Source: Allobosea sp.
Lineage (GTDB): Bacteria; Pseudomonadota; Alphaproteobacteria; Rhizobiales; Kaistiaceae
DNA: 64,000 nt
Assembly (NCBI GenBank): GCA_017307955.1
Contig: JAFKFV010000015.1
Coordinates: forward strand, 62,001-126,000
Reading direction: 5' to 3'
Position 1 is the stretch's first letter. Each line of letters starts with the position of its first letter. Positions 17,720 through 26,702 of the stretch are shown here, piece after piece. The position numbers and the translations under genes are program-made. Below the pieces are notes generated by a model that was not told the DNA's origin, did not search any database, and saw only the letters and a program-made list of their open reading frames with translations.

Positions 17720-18502
17720 ATGGCCGAAACACCGCTTCCGATGGTCGAGCTTCAGGGCGTCTCGAAGAGCTTCGCCCGTCGCCTCTTCATCCAGAACCGC
17801 AGCTTCGCGCTCCGCGGCATCGACATCACGATCGGCCGCGGCGAGGTGGTCGGAATCCTCGGCGAGTCAGGCTCCGGCAAGTCGACCGTCGCCAACATCG
17901 TCACCTGCCTCACCGGCTATGACGGCGGCACCTACCGCTTCAAGGGCCGCGACATCGCGACCTTCACGCGGCGCGAGCGCTTCGCCTTCAAGTCGGACGT
18001 GCAGATCGTCTTCCAGGATCCCTATGGCAGCCTCAACCCGCGCGCCACCGTCCGCGCGAGCGTGATGGAGAGCCTGCTTCTGCACCGGCGCGACCTCGAC
18101 AAGGCCGGACGCATGGAGCGCGCCGATCTTCTGCTCGAGGAAGTCGGCATTCCCGCATCGGCCGGCGACCGCTTTCCGCACGAGTTTTCCGGCGGCCAGC
18201 GGCAGCGCATCGCGATCGCGCGGGCGATCGCCGTCGAGCCGGAACTTCTCGTCTGCGACGAGCCACTCTCCTCGCTCGACGTCTCCATCCAGGCCCAGAT
18301 CCTGGAACTCTTCGTGCGCATGATCCGCGAGCGCGCGCTCACCATCGTCTTCATCTCGCACGACGTGAATGTCGTGCGGCTCATCTGCGACCGCGTCTAT
18401 GTCATGAACCAGGGCGCGGTCGTGGAATCGGGGCCGGCGCGGGATGTCCTCAGCAATCCCAAGAACGAGTACACGGCGCGCCTGCTCGATGCCGTCTACT
18501 GA
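17720..18502 (+). CDS. ABC transporter ATP-binding protein (DppF type), second importer
   Basis: Second ATPase, 260 residues, a little shorter than many DppF proteins because it ends soon after the ATPase core. It carries Walker A GESGSGKS, FQDPYGSLNPRA, signature FSGGQRQR, Walker B LLVCDEP and H-loop FISHDVNVV. The C-terminal Cys-rich oligopeptide domain seen in the partner ATPase is absent, though the YTARLLDAV end is conserved. It starts four bases after the partner's stop and is followed after 12 bp by HyuA, so import and breakdown genes seem co-transcribed. Confidence 0.94.
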   Translation: MAETPLPMVELQGVSKSFARRLFIQNRSFALRGIDITIGRGEVVGILGESGSGKSTVANIVTCLTGYDGGTYRFKGRDIATFTRRERFAFKSDVQIVFQDPYGSLNPRATVRASVMESLLLHRRDLDKAGRMERADLLLEEVGIPASAGDRFPHEFSGGQRQRIAIARAIAVEPELLVCDEPLSSLDVSIQAQILELFVRMIRERALTIVFISHDVNVVRLICDRVYVMNQGAVVESGPARDVLSNPKNEYTARLLDAVY

Positions 18503-18514
18503 TCCGAGGCAAAA

Positions 18515-20548
18515 ATGAGCCGACACAAACTGGCCATCGATATCGGCGGCACCTTCATCGACGTGGTGGTCTTCGACCTCGACAACCGCCAGCTCCGCGC
18601 CTTCAAGCTGCCGACGACGCCGCATGATCCGGCCGAAGGCGTGGTGGCGGCGGTCGGCCAGCTCGGCTTCCCTCCGGCCGATATCGCCGACTTCGTGCAC
18701 GGCACCACGCTGGGCCTCAACGCGATCCTCGAGCGCAAGGGCGCGCGGGTCGGCATCATCACCAATGAAGGCTTCCGCGACATCTTCGAGATCGGCCGCG
18801 GCGCCGTCGACTTCGCCGACATGTACCGCTTCGACTATGATCCGCCGCCGCGTATCGTCGAGCGCCGCGACATCAAGGGCGTCGCCGGCCGCATGGATTT
18901 CGAAGGCAACGAGGTGACGCCGCTCGACCGCGAGGCGGTCGTCGACGCCGCCAAGGCGCTGCAGGCGGCGGGCTGCACGGCGCTCGCCGTCAGCTTCCTG
19001 CATTCCTATGCCAATACCGCGCATGAGCGCGAGGCGGTCGAACTCATCCGCGCCGCCTGCCCCGGCATCGAGGTCTCGGCCGGCGCGCTGATCGCCAATG
19101 AATATCGGGAATATGAGCGCACCAGCACGGCGATGCTCGACGCCTATATCAAGCCGGTGCTCCGCAACTATCTCGGCCGCGTCTCGGGCGGCATGGCCGC
19201 CAAGGGTTTCGCAGGCCAGAAATTCGTCATGAACTCCTCCGGCGGCGCGCTGACCTTCGACCTCGCCGAAGCGGAGCCGATCGCGACCGTCTTCTCAGGA
19301 CCGGCCGGCGGCGTTTCCGGCGCGCTGCATGTCGCGCGCGAGACCGGGCGCGGCAATGTGCTCTCGGTCGATGTCGGCGGCACCAGCCTCGACGCCTGCC
19401 TGATCGTCGGCGGCGAGCCGATGGACGTCTTCGAGGCGCGGATCGAGAACTTCCCGATCCTTCAGCCGATCTTTGATTTGAGGACGCTCGGCGCCGGCGG
19501 CGGCTCGATCGCCTGGATCGACAATGCCCTGCTCCGCGTCGGCCCCGAAAGCGCCGGCGCCGTGCCGGGCCCGGCCTGCTATGGCCGTGGCGGCACCGAG
19601 GCGACCGTCACCGACGCGGCCGTCGTGCTCGGCTATATCGATACCGGCAATTTCATGGGCGGCTCGATGAATGTCGCCCGAGACCTCGCCGAGACGGCGC
19701 TCCGGACGCATGTCGCCGAGCCGCTCGGCCTCTCGGTCGAGGATGCGGCGCGTTCGATCTTCGACGTGCTGATCTCGCGCACCGCCTCGTCGATCAAGGA
19801 GATGATGCTGGAGCGCGGCCTCGATCCCGGCGAGTTCTCGATGCTCGGCTTCGGCGGCTGCGGCCCGCTGCTCGGGCCGATGCTGCAGAACGAGCTGGAG
19901 ATGCCCGAACTCGTCATCCCGCCGCTGCCCTCGGTGTTCTCGGCCTGGGGCATGCTGGCGAGCGACCTCTCCTTCAGCGACAGCGTCTCCGTGCTGGCGA
20001 CGATATCCGACGCGAGCATGGCGGCGCTCGCCGAGACCGCCGAGGCGCTCCGCAGCCGCAGCACCGCCGCGCTCGCCGAGAAGGTCGGCCGGCCGATCGA
20101 GCCGTCCGTCGCCTTCCTCGCCCGCGTGCGCTTCCTCGGCCAGGAGCATACGCTCTCCATCCCCTATGCGCCCGGCGACGACGCGGCCACCTTCCTCGCC
20201 CGCTTCTCCGATACGCATCAGGACCGTTTCGGCCACACCTTCCGCAGCGAGGCCGAGATCGTGTCGCTGATGGTGAAGCTCGTGGTGGTCGCGGAAAAGC
20301 CCGATCTCGCCACGCGCGTCCGCGCCTCCTCGACGCTGACGGCGAGTGCGCCGCACCGGCTATTCGACCAGGCTGCGGGCGCCATGGTCGATTGCGAGAA
20401 GGTCAGCCGCGACGCGCTCGAACAGGGCCGCGCCTATCCCGGGCCGCTGCTCGTCATAGACGAAGGCTCGTCGCTCGCGATCCACGGCAACCAGACCCTC
20501 ACGGTCGATGAGCATGGCATGCTCTCGATCGCGCGCTCGGAGACGTAA
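18515..20548 (+). CDS. Hydantoinase/oxoprolinase A subunit (HyuA family)
   Basis: A 677-residue protein of the HyuA/5-oxoprolinase/acetone-carboxylase-beta family, ATP-dependent enzymes that open lactam or imide rings (N-methylhydantoin, 5-oxoproline) or carboxylate ketones. The actin-like ATPase fold shows in IDIGGTFIDVVVFD near the N-terminus, the later DVGGTSLDACLIV and LGAGGGSIAWID. The length fits the alpha subunit. The next gene is the matching HyuB subunit, with one base between. Its place right after a complete importer suggests that it acts on the imported compound. The exact substrate cannot be told apart from sequence: hydantoins, oxoproline-like lactams and related rings are all possible. 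Confidence 0.9.
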   Translation: MSRHKLAIDIGGTFIDVVVFDLDNRQLRAFKLPTTPHDPAEGVVAAVGQLGFPPADIADFVHGTTLGLNAILERKGARVGIITNEGFRDIFEIGRGAVDFADMYRFDYDPPPRIVERRDIKGVAGRMDFEGNEVTPLDREAVVDAAKALQAAGCTALAVSFLHSYANTAHEREAVELIRAACPGIEVSAGALIANEYREYERTSTAMLDAYIKPVLRNYLGRVSGGMAAKGFAGQKFVMNSSGGALTFDLAEAEPIATVFSGPAGGVSGALHVARETGRGNVLSVDVGGTSLDACLIVGGEPMDVFEARIENFPILQPIFDLRTLGAGGGSIAWIDNALLRVGPESAGAVPGPACYGRGGTEATVTDAAVVLGYIDTGNFMGGSMNVARDLAETALRTHVAEPLGLSVEDAARSIFDVLISRTASSIKEMMLERGLDPGEFSMLGFGGCGPLLGPMLQNELEMPELVIPPLPSVFSAWGMLASDLSFSDSVSVLATISDASMAALAETAEALRSRSTAALAEKVGRPIEPSVAFLARVRFLGQEHTLSIPYAPGDDAATFLARFSDTHQDRFGHTFRSEAEIVSLMVKLVVVAEKPDLATRVRASSTLTASAPHRLFDQAAGAMVDCEKVSRDALEQGRAYPGPLLVIDEGSSLAIHGNQTLTVDEHGMLSIARSET

Positions 20549-20549
20549 G

Positions 20550-22226
20550 ATGACCATCAGCAAGGCGGCGGAAACCGAGATCGTCTCGGCCCTGTTCTTC
20601 TCGGCGGCGGAGCAGATGCGGCGCACGCTGGTGCGCACGGCCTTCAACGCGGTCATCTACGAGGTGCTCGATTTCGGCATCTCGATTGCCGACGCGAAGG
20701 GTCGCATGGTCGCCGAGGCGGCCGGCATCACCTCGTTCATCGGCGGCAACGACTACGCGCTGAAGATGCTGATCGAGAACATGGACATGGCCTCGCTGCG
20801 CCCCGGCGACGTCGTGATCCTGAACTATCCCTACTGGAACTCGGCGCATATGTCGGATGCGCTCCTCATGTCGCCCGTATTCGTCGACGGCGAGGCGATC
20901 GACATGTTCCTTTGCGTGCGCGCGCACTGGCTCGATCTCGGCGCCAAGGATCCTGGCTATGTGATCGACTCGACCAATATCCATCAGGAAGGGCTCATCC
21001 TTCCCGGCGTGCGCATCATCAAGGAAGGCAAGCTCGACGCCGATCTCTGGAAGGTGCTGGAAGCGAATTCCCGCCTGCCGGAAGCGATCCGCGGCGATTT
21101 CGGCGCGCAGGTCGCGTGCCTTCGCACAGGCGAAGCCTGCGTGCGCGACATCTACCGGAAGTTCGGCCGCGAGCGCGTGCTCGCCGCCATCGAGGCCTTC
21201 TTCGTCCATGCCGACGAGAAGACCCGCCAGGCGCTGGCCGGCCTTCCCAAGGGGTCGTGGTCGGCCGAGGAATGGCTCGACGACGACGGCGTGACGCCGG
21301 ACATGATCAAGATGGCGGTCGATGTCACGATCACCGACGAGCGCATGACGGTCGACTACAACCGCTCGGCGCCGATGGTCGAAGGCCCGATCAACGTGCC
21401 CTATGGCGCGACGGTCTCGATGGCGAAGACCTATTTCAAGTATCTGACCTCACCGCTGACGCCGTCGAACCACGGCAACTTCATGGCCCTCGACGTCCGC
21501 GCCGAGCCGGGCAACATGTTCCACGCCGTCTACCCGTCCTCGACCTATATGCCGTGGACGCACATGGTCGCCTTCGAGCTGATCGCCAAGGCGCTGGCCC
21601 CGGTGATCGACTGGTTGCCGGCCGCCTCCGGCGGCGACGAGCCGGGCTTCATGGCCATGGGCCGCCATCACCGCACCGGCAAATACTACGTCATCAGCAA
21701 CAATGAGGGCATCGGCTGGGGCGGCACCCATCTCCATGACGGCGCCACGGCGTTGCAGCATCCCTCGACGAGCACGGTCCGCAACACGCCGATCGAGGTG
21801 CTGGAGCGGCAGGCGAACCTCTTCCACGAAGGGCTGGAGCTGATCCCCAATTCCGGCGGCCCGGGCAAGCATCGCGGCGGCCTCGGCGTGCGCCGCGCCA
21901 TCCGCATGGTCGGCGACACCGAGATCATCTCGATGAAGAAGAAGTCGAAGACCGGTGGCTGGGGCCTGAAGGGCGGCGAATCCTCGCCGGTGCGCAACCA
22001 TATGGTCCTTTGGCCGGGCGAAGCGCGCGAGAAGAAGGTCGGCATGTATCGCGCCAAGCTCAAGAAGGGCGAGCGCCTCGTCAATTACAGCGCCGGCGGC
22101 TCCGGCTGGGGCGATCCGGCCGAGCGCAACGCGGCCGCGGCGCGCTACGATATCGAGAATGGGTATGTCGATCCGTCGGCCGAACCCATCGAGCCCGTGA
22201 AGGTGGAAACCTATGCCAAGTCCTGA
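20550..22226 (+). CDS. Hydantoinase/oxoprolinase B subunit (HyuB family)
   Basis: A 558-residue partner of the HyuA protein upstream. Family landmarks are the N-terminal EIVSALFFSAAEQMRRTLVRTAFN, GDVVILNYPYWNSAHMSD, the Gly-rich NSGGPGKHRGGLGVRR segment and SAGGSGWGDP near the C-terminus. The start ATG is one base after the HyuA stop; the open frame upstream lies inside HyuA. HyuA and HyuB normally form one heteromeric enzyme. The stop lies 14 bases inside the following amidohydrolase gene. Confidence 0.9.
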   Translation: MTISKAAETEIVSALFFSAAEQMRRTLVRTAFNAVIYEVLDFGISIADAKGRMVAEAAGITSFIGGNDYALKMLIENMDMASLRPGDVVILNYPYWNSAHMSDALLMSPVFVDGEAIDMFLCVRAHWLDLGAKDPGYVIDSTNIHQEGLILPGVRIIKEGKLDADLWKVLEANSRLPEAIRGDFGAQVACLRTGEACVRDIYRKFGRERVLAAIEAFFVHADEKTRQALAGLPKGSWSAEEWLDDDGVTPDMIKMAVDVTITDERMTVDYNRSAPMVEGPINVPYGATVSMAKTYFKYLTSPLTPSNHGNFMALDVRAEPGNMFHAVYPSSTYMPWTHMVAFELIAKALAPVIDWLPAASGGDEPGFMAMGRHHRTGKYYVISNNEGIGWGGTHLHDGATALQHPSTSTVRNTPIEVLERQANLFHEGLELIPNSGGPGKHRGGLGVRRAIRMVGDTEIISMKKKSKTGGWGLKGGESSPVRNHMVLWPGEAREKKVGMYRAKLKKGERLVNYSAGGSGWGDPAERNAAAARYDIENGYVDPSAEPIEPVKVETYAKS

Positions 22227-23481
22227 TCAGAAGAATCCCGACGGCCTGCCGAGCTATGCCCTGACCGGCGTCAACATCGTCGACGTCGTCGCCGGCGCGA
22301 TCGTGACCGGCAAGGCGGTCGTCATCGGGGGCGGCAAGATCGTCGCGATCACGGACGAGGCGTCGCTCGATCCCGGCCTGAAGCGCGTCGATCTTCGCGG
22401 GCGCTATCTCTCGCCTGGCCTGATCGACTGCCATGCGCATGTCTATATCGGCGCCTTCAACGACGGCCGCTCGGTGCTGCCCTCCGAGATGACGGCGCGC
22501 GCCGGATTGCATCTCTCCGGCATGCTGCATCGCGGCTTCACGACGATCCGCGATGCCGGCGGCGCCGACCAGGGCCACAGGGCGGCGCAGGAAAAGGGGC
22601 TCTTCAAAGGGCCGCGCATGTTCGTCGCCGGACGCATCCTGTCGCAGACCGGCGGCCATGGCGACCATCGCGGCCGCGCCGAATTCTGCAATTGCGGCGA
22701 GGCGCTCGGCGGTGTCGGCATCATCGCCGACGGTGTCGACGAGGTGCGCAAGGCGGTGCGCGAGAACATCCGCCAGGGCTGCGACCATATCAAGATCATG
22801 GCCGGCGGCGGCGTCTCCTCGCCGGGCGACAAGCTCGTCCATCCGCAATATTCGCTGGAAGAGATCACCGCCATCGCCGACGAGGCGACGCGCTCCGGGC
22901 GCTATGTCATGGCGCATGTCTACAGCGATATCGGAATCCGCCGCGCCGTCTCCTGCGGCGTGCGCTCGATCGAGCACGGCAATTTCCTCACCGACGAGAC
23001 CGCGAAGCTGATGGCCGAGCGCGAGGCGCATCTCGTGCCGACTCTCATCACCTATGAGGCCGACGCCATCTACGGCATGGGCTTCGGCTGGTCGGAAGAG
23101 AACCAGGAGAAGAACGCCGAGGTGCTGGCCAGCGGCCTCAAATCGCTGGAAGTGGCGCTGAAGAACGGCGTCAATGTCGGCTATGGCACCGATCTCTGCT
23201 GGTCGCCGAAGAGCTATCAGGCGGATGGACTGCTCATCCACCAGAAGGTCTGCGGCGCCGCCGAGGCGCTTCGCCACGCCACGGTGAACAACGCCAAGGT
23301 CATCCGCATGGAGGGCAAGGTCGGCGTCATCGCCGAGGGCGCCTTCGCCGATCTCGTCGTGGTCGATGCCAATCCGCTCGCCGGCCTCGAATGCTTCGCG
23401 CAGGAGGAGAACCGCGTCGTGGCGGTGCTCCAGTCGGGCCGTCCGGTGCGCGACGATGCGGGCCTGCTGACGGCGGCCTAG
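22213..23481 (+). CDS. Metal-dependent amidohydrolase (imidazolonepropionase/Xaa-Pro dipeptidase-like)
   Basis: A TIM-barrel hydrolase of 422 residues with all expected metal and catalytic positions: H74 and H76 (IDCHAHV), bridging lysine K194 (HIKIMAGGG), H235 (AHVYS), H255 (EHGNF) and D327 (GTDLC). The small beta-sandwich formed from both ends is also present (VVIGGGKIVAI, FADLVVVDANP). Close relatives include imidazolonepropionase-like proteins and prolidases of carboxyl-terminal dipeptides. It overlaps HyuB by 14 bp, so it belongs to the same operon and may hydrolyse the ring-opened product. Its stop overlaps that of the convergent DUF1349 gene. Confidence 0.9.
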   Translation: MPSPDQKNPDGLPSYALTGVNIVDVVAGAIVTGKAVVIGGGKIVAITDEASLDPGLKRVDLRGRYLSPGLIDCHAHVYIGAFNDGRSVLPSEMTARAGLHLSGMLHRGFTTIRDAGGADQGHRAAQEKGLFKGPRMFVAGRILSQTGGHGDHRGRAEFCNCGEALGGVGIIADGVDEVRKAVRENIRQGCDHIKIMAGGGVSSPGDKLVHPQYSLEEITAIADEATRSGRYVMAHVYSDIGIRRAVSCGVRSIEHGNFLTDETAKLMAEREAHLVPTLITYEADAIYGMGFGWSEENQEKNAEVLASGLKSLEVALKNGVNVGYGTDLCWSPKSYQADGLLIHQKVCGAAEALRHATVNNAKVIRMEGKVGVIAEGAFADLVVVDANPLAGLECFAQEENRVVAVLQSGRPVRDDAGLLTAA

Positions 23482-24044
23482 ACCATCTCGCGTGCGATCG
23501 CGGGACCAAGCTCGAGGCGCGTGAAGCGCACCTCGAGCCCCTCGCCGCTCGGCGAGCAGGCCATCGGCCCCCAGGAGACGGTGGCCGGCATCGGCAGGAA
23601 GGCGAGGCGCACCAGATGCCATGCGCCGTCCTCCAGCACGTCGATGCGCAGCGCCTCGGCGTGACGCGTCACCCGCAGCGTCACCGGGCCATGCGGATCG
23701 CCATGCCAGGGCCGCACCGACCAGTCCGACTGGTCGTCGCGCGTCACGACGACCGAGAACTTCGCCGTGCCTTCCGTGAACTCGATGCCGCATTTCATCC
23801 AGGTGCGATCGTCGACATGGATCATCGCGCCGGCCTGGTCATATTGCTGGCTGAAAGCGGCGGAGAAGGAGACGATGAGCGTCGCATCGCCTTCCGCCTC
23901 GCGGCCGAGGAAATGGCCGGAGAGGTGCAGGAAGCCGTAGAATGTGTTGTTCCACCAGTCGGTTTCGCGACCCGTGCGAACCATGAGCGCGCCGCCCTCG
24001 TTCCAGACATGCGGCGGCTCGTTCAGCCAGCGTCCCTCGAACAT
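23478..24044 (-). CDS. DUF1349 domain protein (concanavalin-like fold)
   Basis: A protein of 188 residues resembling the DUF1349 family: N-terminal FEGRWLNEPPHVW, TDWWNNTFYGFLHLSGHFLGR, the YDQAGAMIHVDDRTWMKCGIEF core and the C-terminal PMACSPSGEGLEVRFTRLELGP. These proteins have a jelly-roll fold and no settled function. The start was set at the ATG preceded by GGAGGAGG; a longer frame exists upstream without conserved sequence. It is on the opposite strand to the operon it follows, with overlapping stop codons. No signal peptide is seen, so it is probably cytoplasmic. Confidence 0.85.
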   Translation of the reverse strand: MFEGRWLNEPPHVWNEGGALMVRTGRETDWWNNTFYGFLHLSGHFLGREAEGDATLIVSFSAAFSQQYDQAGAMIHVDDRTWMKCGIEFTEGTAKFSVVVTRDDQSDWSVRPWHGDPHGPVTLRVTRHAEALRIDVLEDGAWHLVRLAFLPMPATVSWGPMACSPSGEGLEVRFTRLELGPAIAREMV

Positions 24045-24174
24045 TCCGTTCCTCCTCCCGACACGCGTCGAGAATGCCGCGTCCATCGCGGCGGCACCAG
24101 TCCCGGCGAGGACTTGTCCGACAGGACGCGCTCGGCCATTCTCGCCGCCTCATCACCCAGGGGAGGAACCGCCC

Positions 24175-24501
24175 GTGATCTACGAACTGCGCATCTATAC
24201 GAGCCCGCCCGGCCGGCTTCCCGACCTGCTCGCGCGCTTCCAGAACTTGACGCTCGGCCTCTGGGACAAGCACGGCATCCGCCAGGCCGGCTTCTGGACG
24301 ACGATGATCGGCGAATCGAACAACCAGCTGACCTATCTCCTCGCCTGGGAATCGCTCGCCGAGCGCGAAACGAAATGGACGGCCTTCATCAAGGACCCGG
24401 ACTGGATCAGCGGCCGCGACCATACCGAGCGCAACGGCCCGATCGTCGCCAACGTATCCAGCCAGCTGCTGCAGCCGACGGCCTTCTCCTCCGTACGCTG
24501 A
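24175..24501 (+). CDS. NIPSNAP family protein
   Basis: A small ferredoxin-like-fold protein of 108 residues starting with GTG, placed by GGGGAGG about six bases upstream. It shows the family pattern IYELRIYTSPPGRLPDLLARFQ and QLTYLLAWESLAERETKW. Bacterial NIPSNAP proteins are often found beside catabolic genes, but their role is not known. It is transcribed away from the DUF1349 gene and is followed by a GC-rich stem-loop. Confidence 0.87.
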   Translation: MIYELRIYTSPPGRLPDLLARFQNLTLGLWDKHGIRQAGFWTTMIGESNNQLTYLLAWESLAERETKWTAFIKDPDWISGRDHTERNGPIVANVSSQLLQPTAFSSVR

Positions 24502-24524
24502 CGATCAACTGTCGGTGATCCAAG

Positions 24525-24551
24525 GCCGCCGCCGTCACGTTTGGCGGCGGC
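24525..24551. terminator. GC-rich stem-loop after NIPSNAP gene
   Basis: Perfect 9-bp arms GCCGCCGCC and GGCGGCGGC with a 9-nt loop. It lies 24 bp after the NIPSNAP stop. No U-run follows, so it may be a terminator aided by other factors or only a transcript-stabilising hairpin. Confidence 0.45.
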
Positions 24552-24606
24552 GCTGCGTATGGCGTCATGAGAGCCCTTCGGCTCGCCAGCCAAACGGAGA
24601 CGCTGA

Positions 24607-25092
24607 ATGATCACCCGCAGATTCCTGGTCGGAGCCGGCGCCGCCGCACTCGGTGCGAGCGCCTTCGGGCGCTTCGCATCCGCCGCGGCCGGCGGCTCCT
24701 ATGAAGTGACCATGACCGAGACGGAGTGGCGCAAGCGCCTGACGCCGGACCAGTTCGCGGTGCTCCGCGAAGAGGCGACCGAGCGGCCCTATACGAGCCC
24801 GCTGCTGGACGAGCATCGGGCCGGCACCTTCACCTGCGCCGGCTGCGCGCTGCCGCTCTTCTCCTCGGCGACGAAATTCGAGAGCGGCACCGGCTGGCCG
24901 AGCTTCTGGCAGCCGCTTCCAAAGGCGGTCGGCGAAACGCGAGACACCTCCTTCGGCATGGTCCGCACCGAGGTGCATTGCGCTCGCTGCGGCGGCCATC
25001 TCGGCCATGTCTTCGACGACGGCCCCAAGCCGACAGGCCTGCGCTACTGCATGAACGGCGTCGCCCTCGCCTTCACGCCCGGAACGGCGTGA
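24607..25092 (+). CDS. msrB: Peptide-methionine (R)-S-oxide reductase, exported form
   Basis: MsrB of 161 residues; it reduces the R form of methionine sulfoxide in proteins. The four zinc cysteines are present as C77/C80 and C125/C128, with the SGTGWPSFW block and the catalytic cysteine C148 in RYCMNG (most relatives have RYCxNS/G here). The N-terminus MITRRFLVGAGAAALGASAFG is a twin-arginine-like signal, so the enzyme likely works in the periplasm. It converges with an exported MsrA gene, which supports a periplasmic methionine repair function. The start ATG is preceded by GGAGACGCTGA. Confidence 0.95.
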   Translation: MITRRFLVGAGAAALGASAFGRFASAAAGGSYEVTMTETEWRKRLTPDQFAVLREEATERPYTSPLLDEHRAGTFTCAGCALPLFSSATKFESGTGWPSFWQPLPKAVGETRDTSFGMVRTEVHCARCGGHLGHVFDDGPKPTGLRYCMNGVALAFTPGTA

Positions 25093-25158
25093 GGCGCCCG
25101 ACTGGGAAGAGAGCGCGGCCCTTGCCGGTGAGGCATGGGCCGATAGCCCTTCCCGACA

Positions 25159-25890
25159 TCAGCTTTTGGCGTCGGAAACGAGCACCGGCTTGGCGCGGTA
25201 GCGGTCCGGGAAGAGCTTCTGGAGGTTCTCGATCTTCGGCAGATCGTTGTAGACGATATAGGGATAGGTCGGATTCAGGGTCAGGAAGTCCTGATGATAG
25301 GCCTCGGCCGGGTAGAAGCCCTTGAGCGGGGCGATGTCGGTGACGATCTTGCCGGGATAGACGCCTGTCTTGCCGAGCTGCGCCACATAAGCTTCGGCGA
25401 CCTTCCGCTGCGCGGCATCCTTGAAGAAGATCGCCGAGCGATATTGCGTCCCCGTGTCGGGGCCCTGCCGGTTGAGCTGCGTCGGGTCATGCGCGACCGA
25501 GAAATAGATCTGCAGGATCTCGCCATAGCTGATCACCTTCGGATCGAAGGTGACCGCGACGGATTCCGCATGGCCGGTCCTGCCTGAGCCGACCGTCTGG
25601 TACTGGGCCGTCGAGGCATCGCCGCCGGAATAGCCCGACACCGCGCGCGACACGCCCTTCACATGCTGGAACACGCCCTGCACGCCCCAGAAGCAGCCTC
25701 CGGCCAGCACCGCCGTTTCCGAACCGCTTTTCGCCGCCTCGTCCACTACGGGCGGCGGGATCACGAAGGCCTCGCCCTCGGCGCGCGCCGAGCCGACCAT
25801 GCCGGTCGCGGCGAGGCCGGCGACGACGAGAGCGCCGGCGAGAAGAAGCGGTATCCGTGCGTCGCGCATCCGCGCTGCCAATGTCTTCAT
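25159..25890 (-). CDS. msrA: Peptide-methionine (S)-S-oxide reductase, exported form
   Basis: MsrA of 243 residues; it reduces the S form of methionine sulfoxide. The catalytic cysteine C66 stands in GGCFWG, followed by the typical SGYSGG, GHAESV and QYRSAIFF blocks. An N-terminal hydrophobic segment (residues about 13-36) should direct export. The ATG was chosen by the AAAGGAC ribosome-binding site; the longer frame upstream lacks it. It converges with msrB and is followed upstream by the molybdopterin oxidoreductase gene on the same strand. Confidence 0.95.
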   Translation of the reverse strand: MKTLAARMRDARIPLLLAGALVVAGLAATGMVGSARAEGEAFVIPPPVVDEAAKSGSETAVLAGGCFWGVQGVFQHVKGVSRAVSGYSGGDASTAQYQTVGSGRTGHAESVAVTFDPKVISYGEILQIYFSVAHDPTQLNRQGPDTGTQYRSAIFFKDAAQRKVAEAYVAQLGKTGVYPGKIVTDIAPLKGFYPAEAYHQDFLTLNPTYPYIVYNDLPKIENLQKLFPDRYRAKPVLVSDAKS

Positions 25891-25925
25891 GACCAAGTCC
25901 TTTCGCGTCGGGCCGGCTGATCGCG

Positions 25926-26702
25926 TCAGATGCCGGCATACCATTCATAGCCACGGTCTTCCCAGAAGCCGCCCTTGCCGCGATAGAAGCGGGCGAAGCT
26001 GTCGACGATTTCGAGCCGCATCAGATATTTGGCCTGCTTGTAGCCGAGCTGCCGTTCGACCCGGAGCCGCAGCGGCGCGCCATGCGCGATGGGCAGGTCG
26101 CGCCCGTTCATGCCATAGGCGAGGATCGTCTGCGGATGGAACGCATCGACAAGGTCGATGCTCTCATAGTAGCGGCCGCTGCCGTCCAGCGTCTTCTCGT
26201 ATTCGTCGGCGCAATGGAACATGACATAGCGCGCGCCGGGCTTGAGGCCAGCCGCCTTGAGCACCTCTGCGAGCGGCACGCCGGTCCATTTGCCGATCGC
26301 GCTCCAGCCCTCGACACAGTCGTGACGGGTGATCTGCGTGCGCGCCGGCATCGCGCGAAGGTCGGCAAGCGACAGGGCGAGCGGACGTTCGACCATGCCG
26401 TCGACCTGCAGCCGCCAATCGGCGAAACCGCCCTCGGCGAGCCGCTGATAGGCTTCGTCGTCGGGATTGTGCGTGCCGTTCGACTTGAAGACCGGCGAGA
26501 GGTCGGCCTCTGTGAATTCGCGGGCGAGGGCATCGCCGGTGAGAAGCAGCCGCTGGGCACGCATCGTCAGCTGCTCGGCCATGTCGAGGACGCTGCGGAC
26601 GCCATCGCTCGCCGAAAGCGGCGCGCAGGCCGAAAGAGCCGCCGCGGCGGCGGTGACGCCTGCCCCGGTCAGGAGGCGGCGGCGGTCGAGGCGGATGGTC
26701 AC
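25926..26702 (-). CDS. Tat-exported molybdopterin-dependent oxidoreductase (sulfite-oxidase fold, MsrP-like)
   Basis: A protein of 258 residues beginning with GTG, with a twin-arginine signal (RRRLLTGAGVTAAAAALSAC) that also resembles a lipobox at C26. The molybdenum-ligating cysteine is C129 in HDCVEGWSAIGKW, and the C-terminal GAPLRLRVERQLGYKQAKYL block binds the cofactor in this fold. It is related to MsrP/YedY but not a standard copy. Its start overlaps the stop of a cytochrome b561-like gene by four bases, which probably supplies electrons. Its closeness to msrA and msrB makes a role in methionine sulfoxide or related S/N-oxide reduction plausible, but this is an inference. Confidence 0.88.
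   Translation of the reverse strand: MTIRLDRRRLLTGAGVTAAAAALSACAPLSASDGVRSVLDMAEQLTMRAQRLLLTGDALAREFTEADLSPVFKSNGTHNPDDEAYQRLAEGGFADWRLQVDGMVERPLALSLADLRAMPARTQITRHDCVEGWSAIGKWTGVPLAEVLKAAGLKPGARYVMFHCADEYEKTLDGSGRYYESIDLVDAFHPQTILAYGMNGRDLPIAHGAPLRLRVERQLGYKQAKYLMRLEIVDSFARFYRGKGGFWEDRGYEWYAGI

Noticed and set aside
24525..24551. Classic intrinsic terminator
   Set aside because: The stem-loop is strong but lacks a U-run, so it is listed only as a possible terminator with low confidence.
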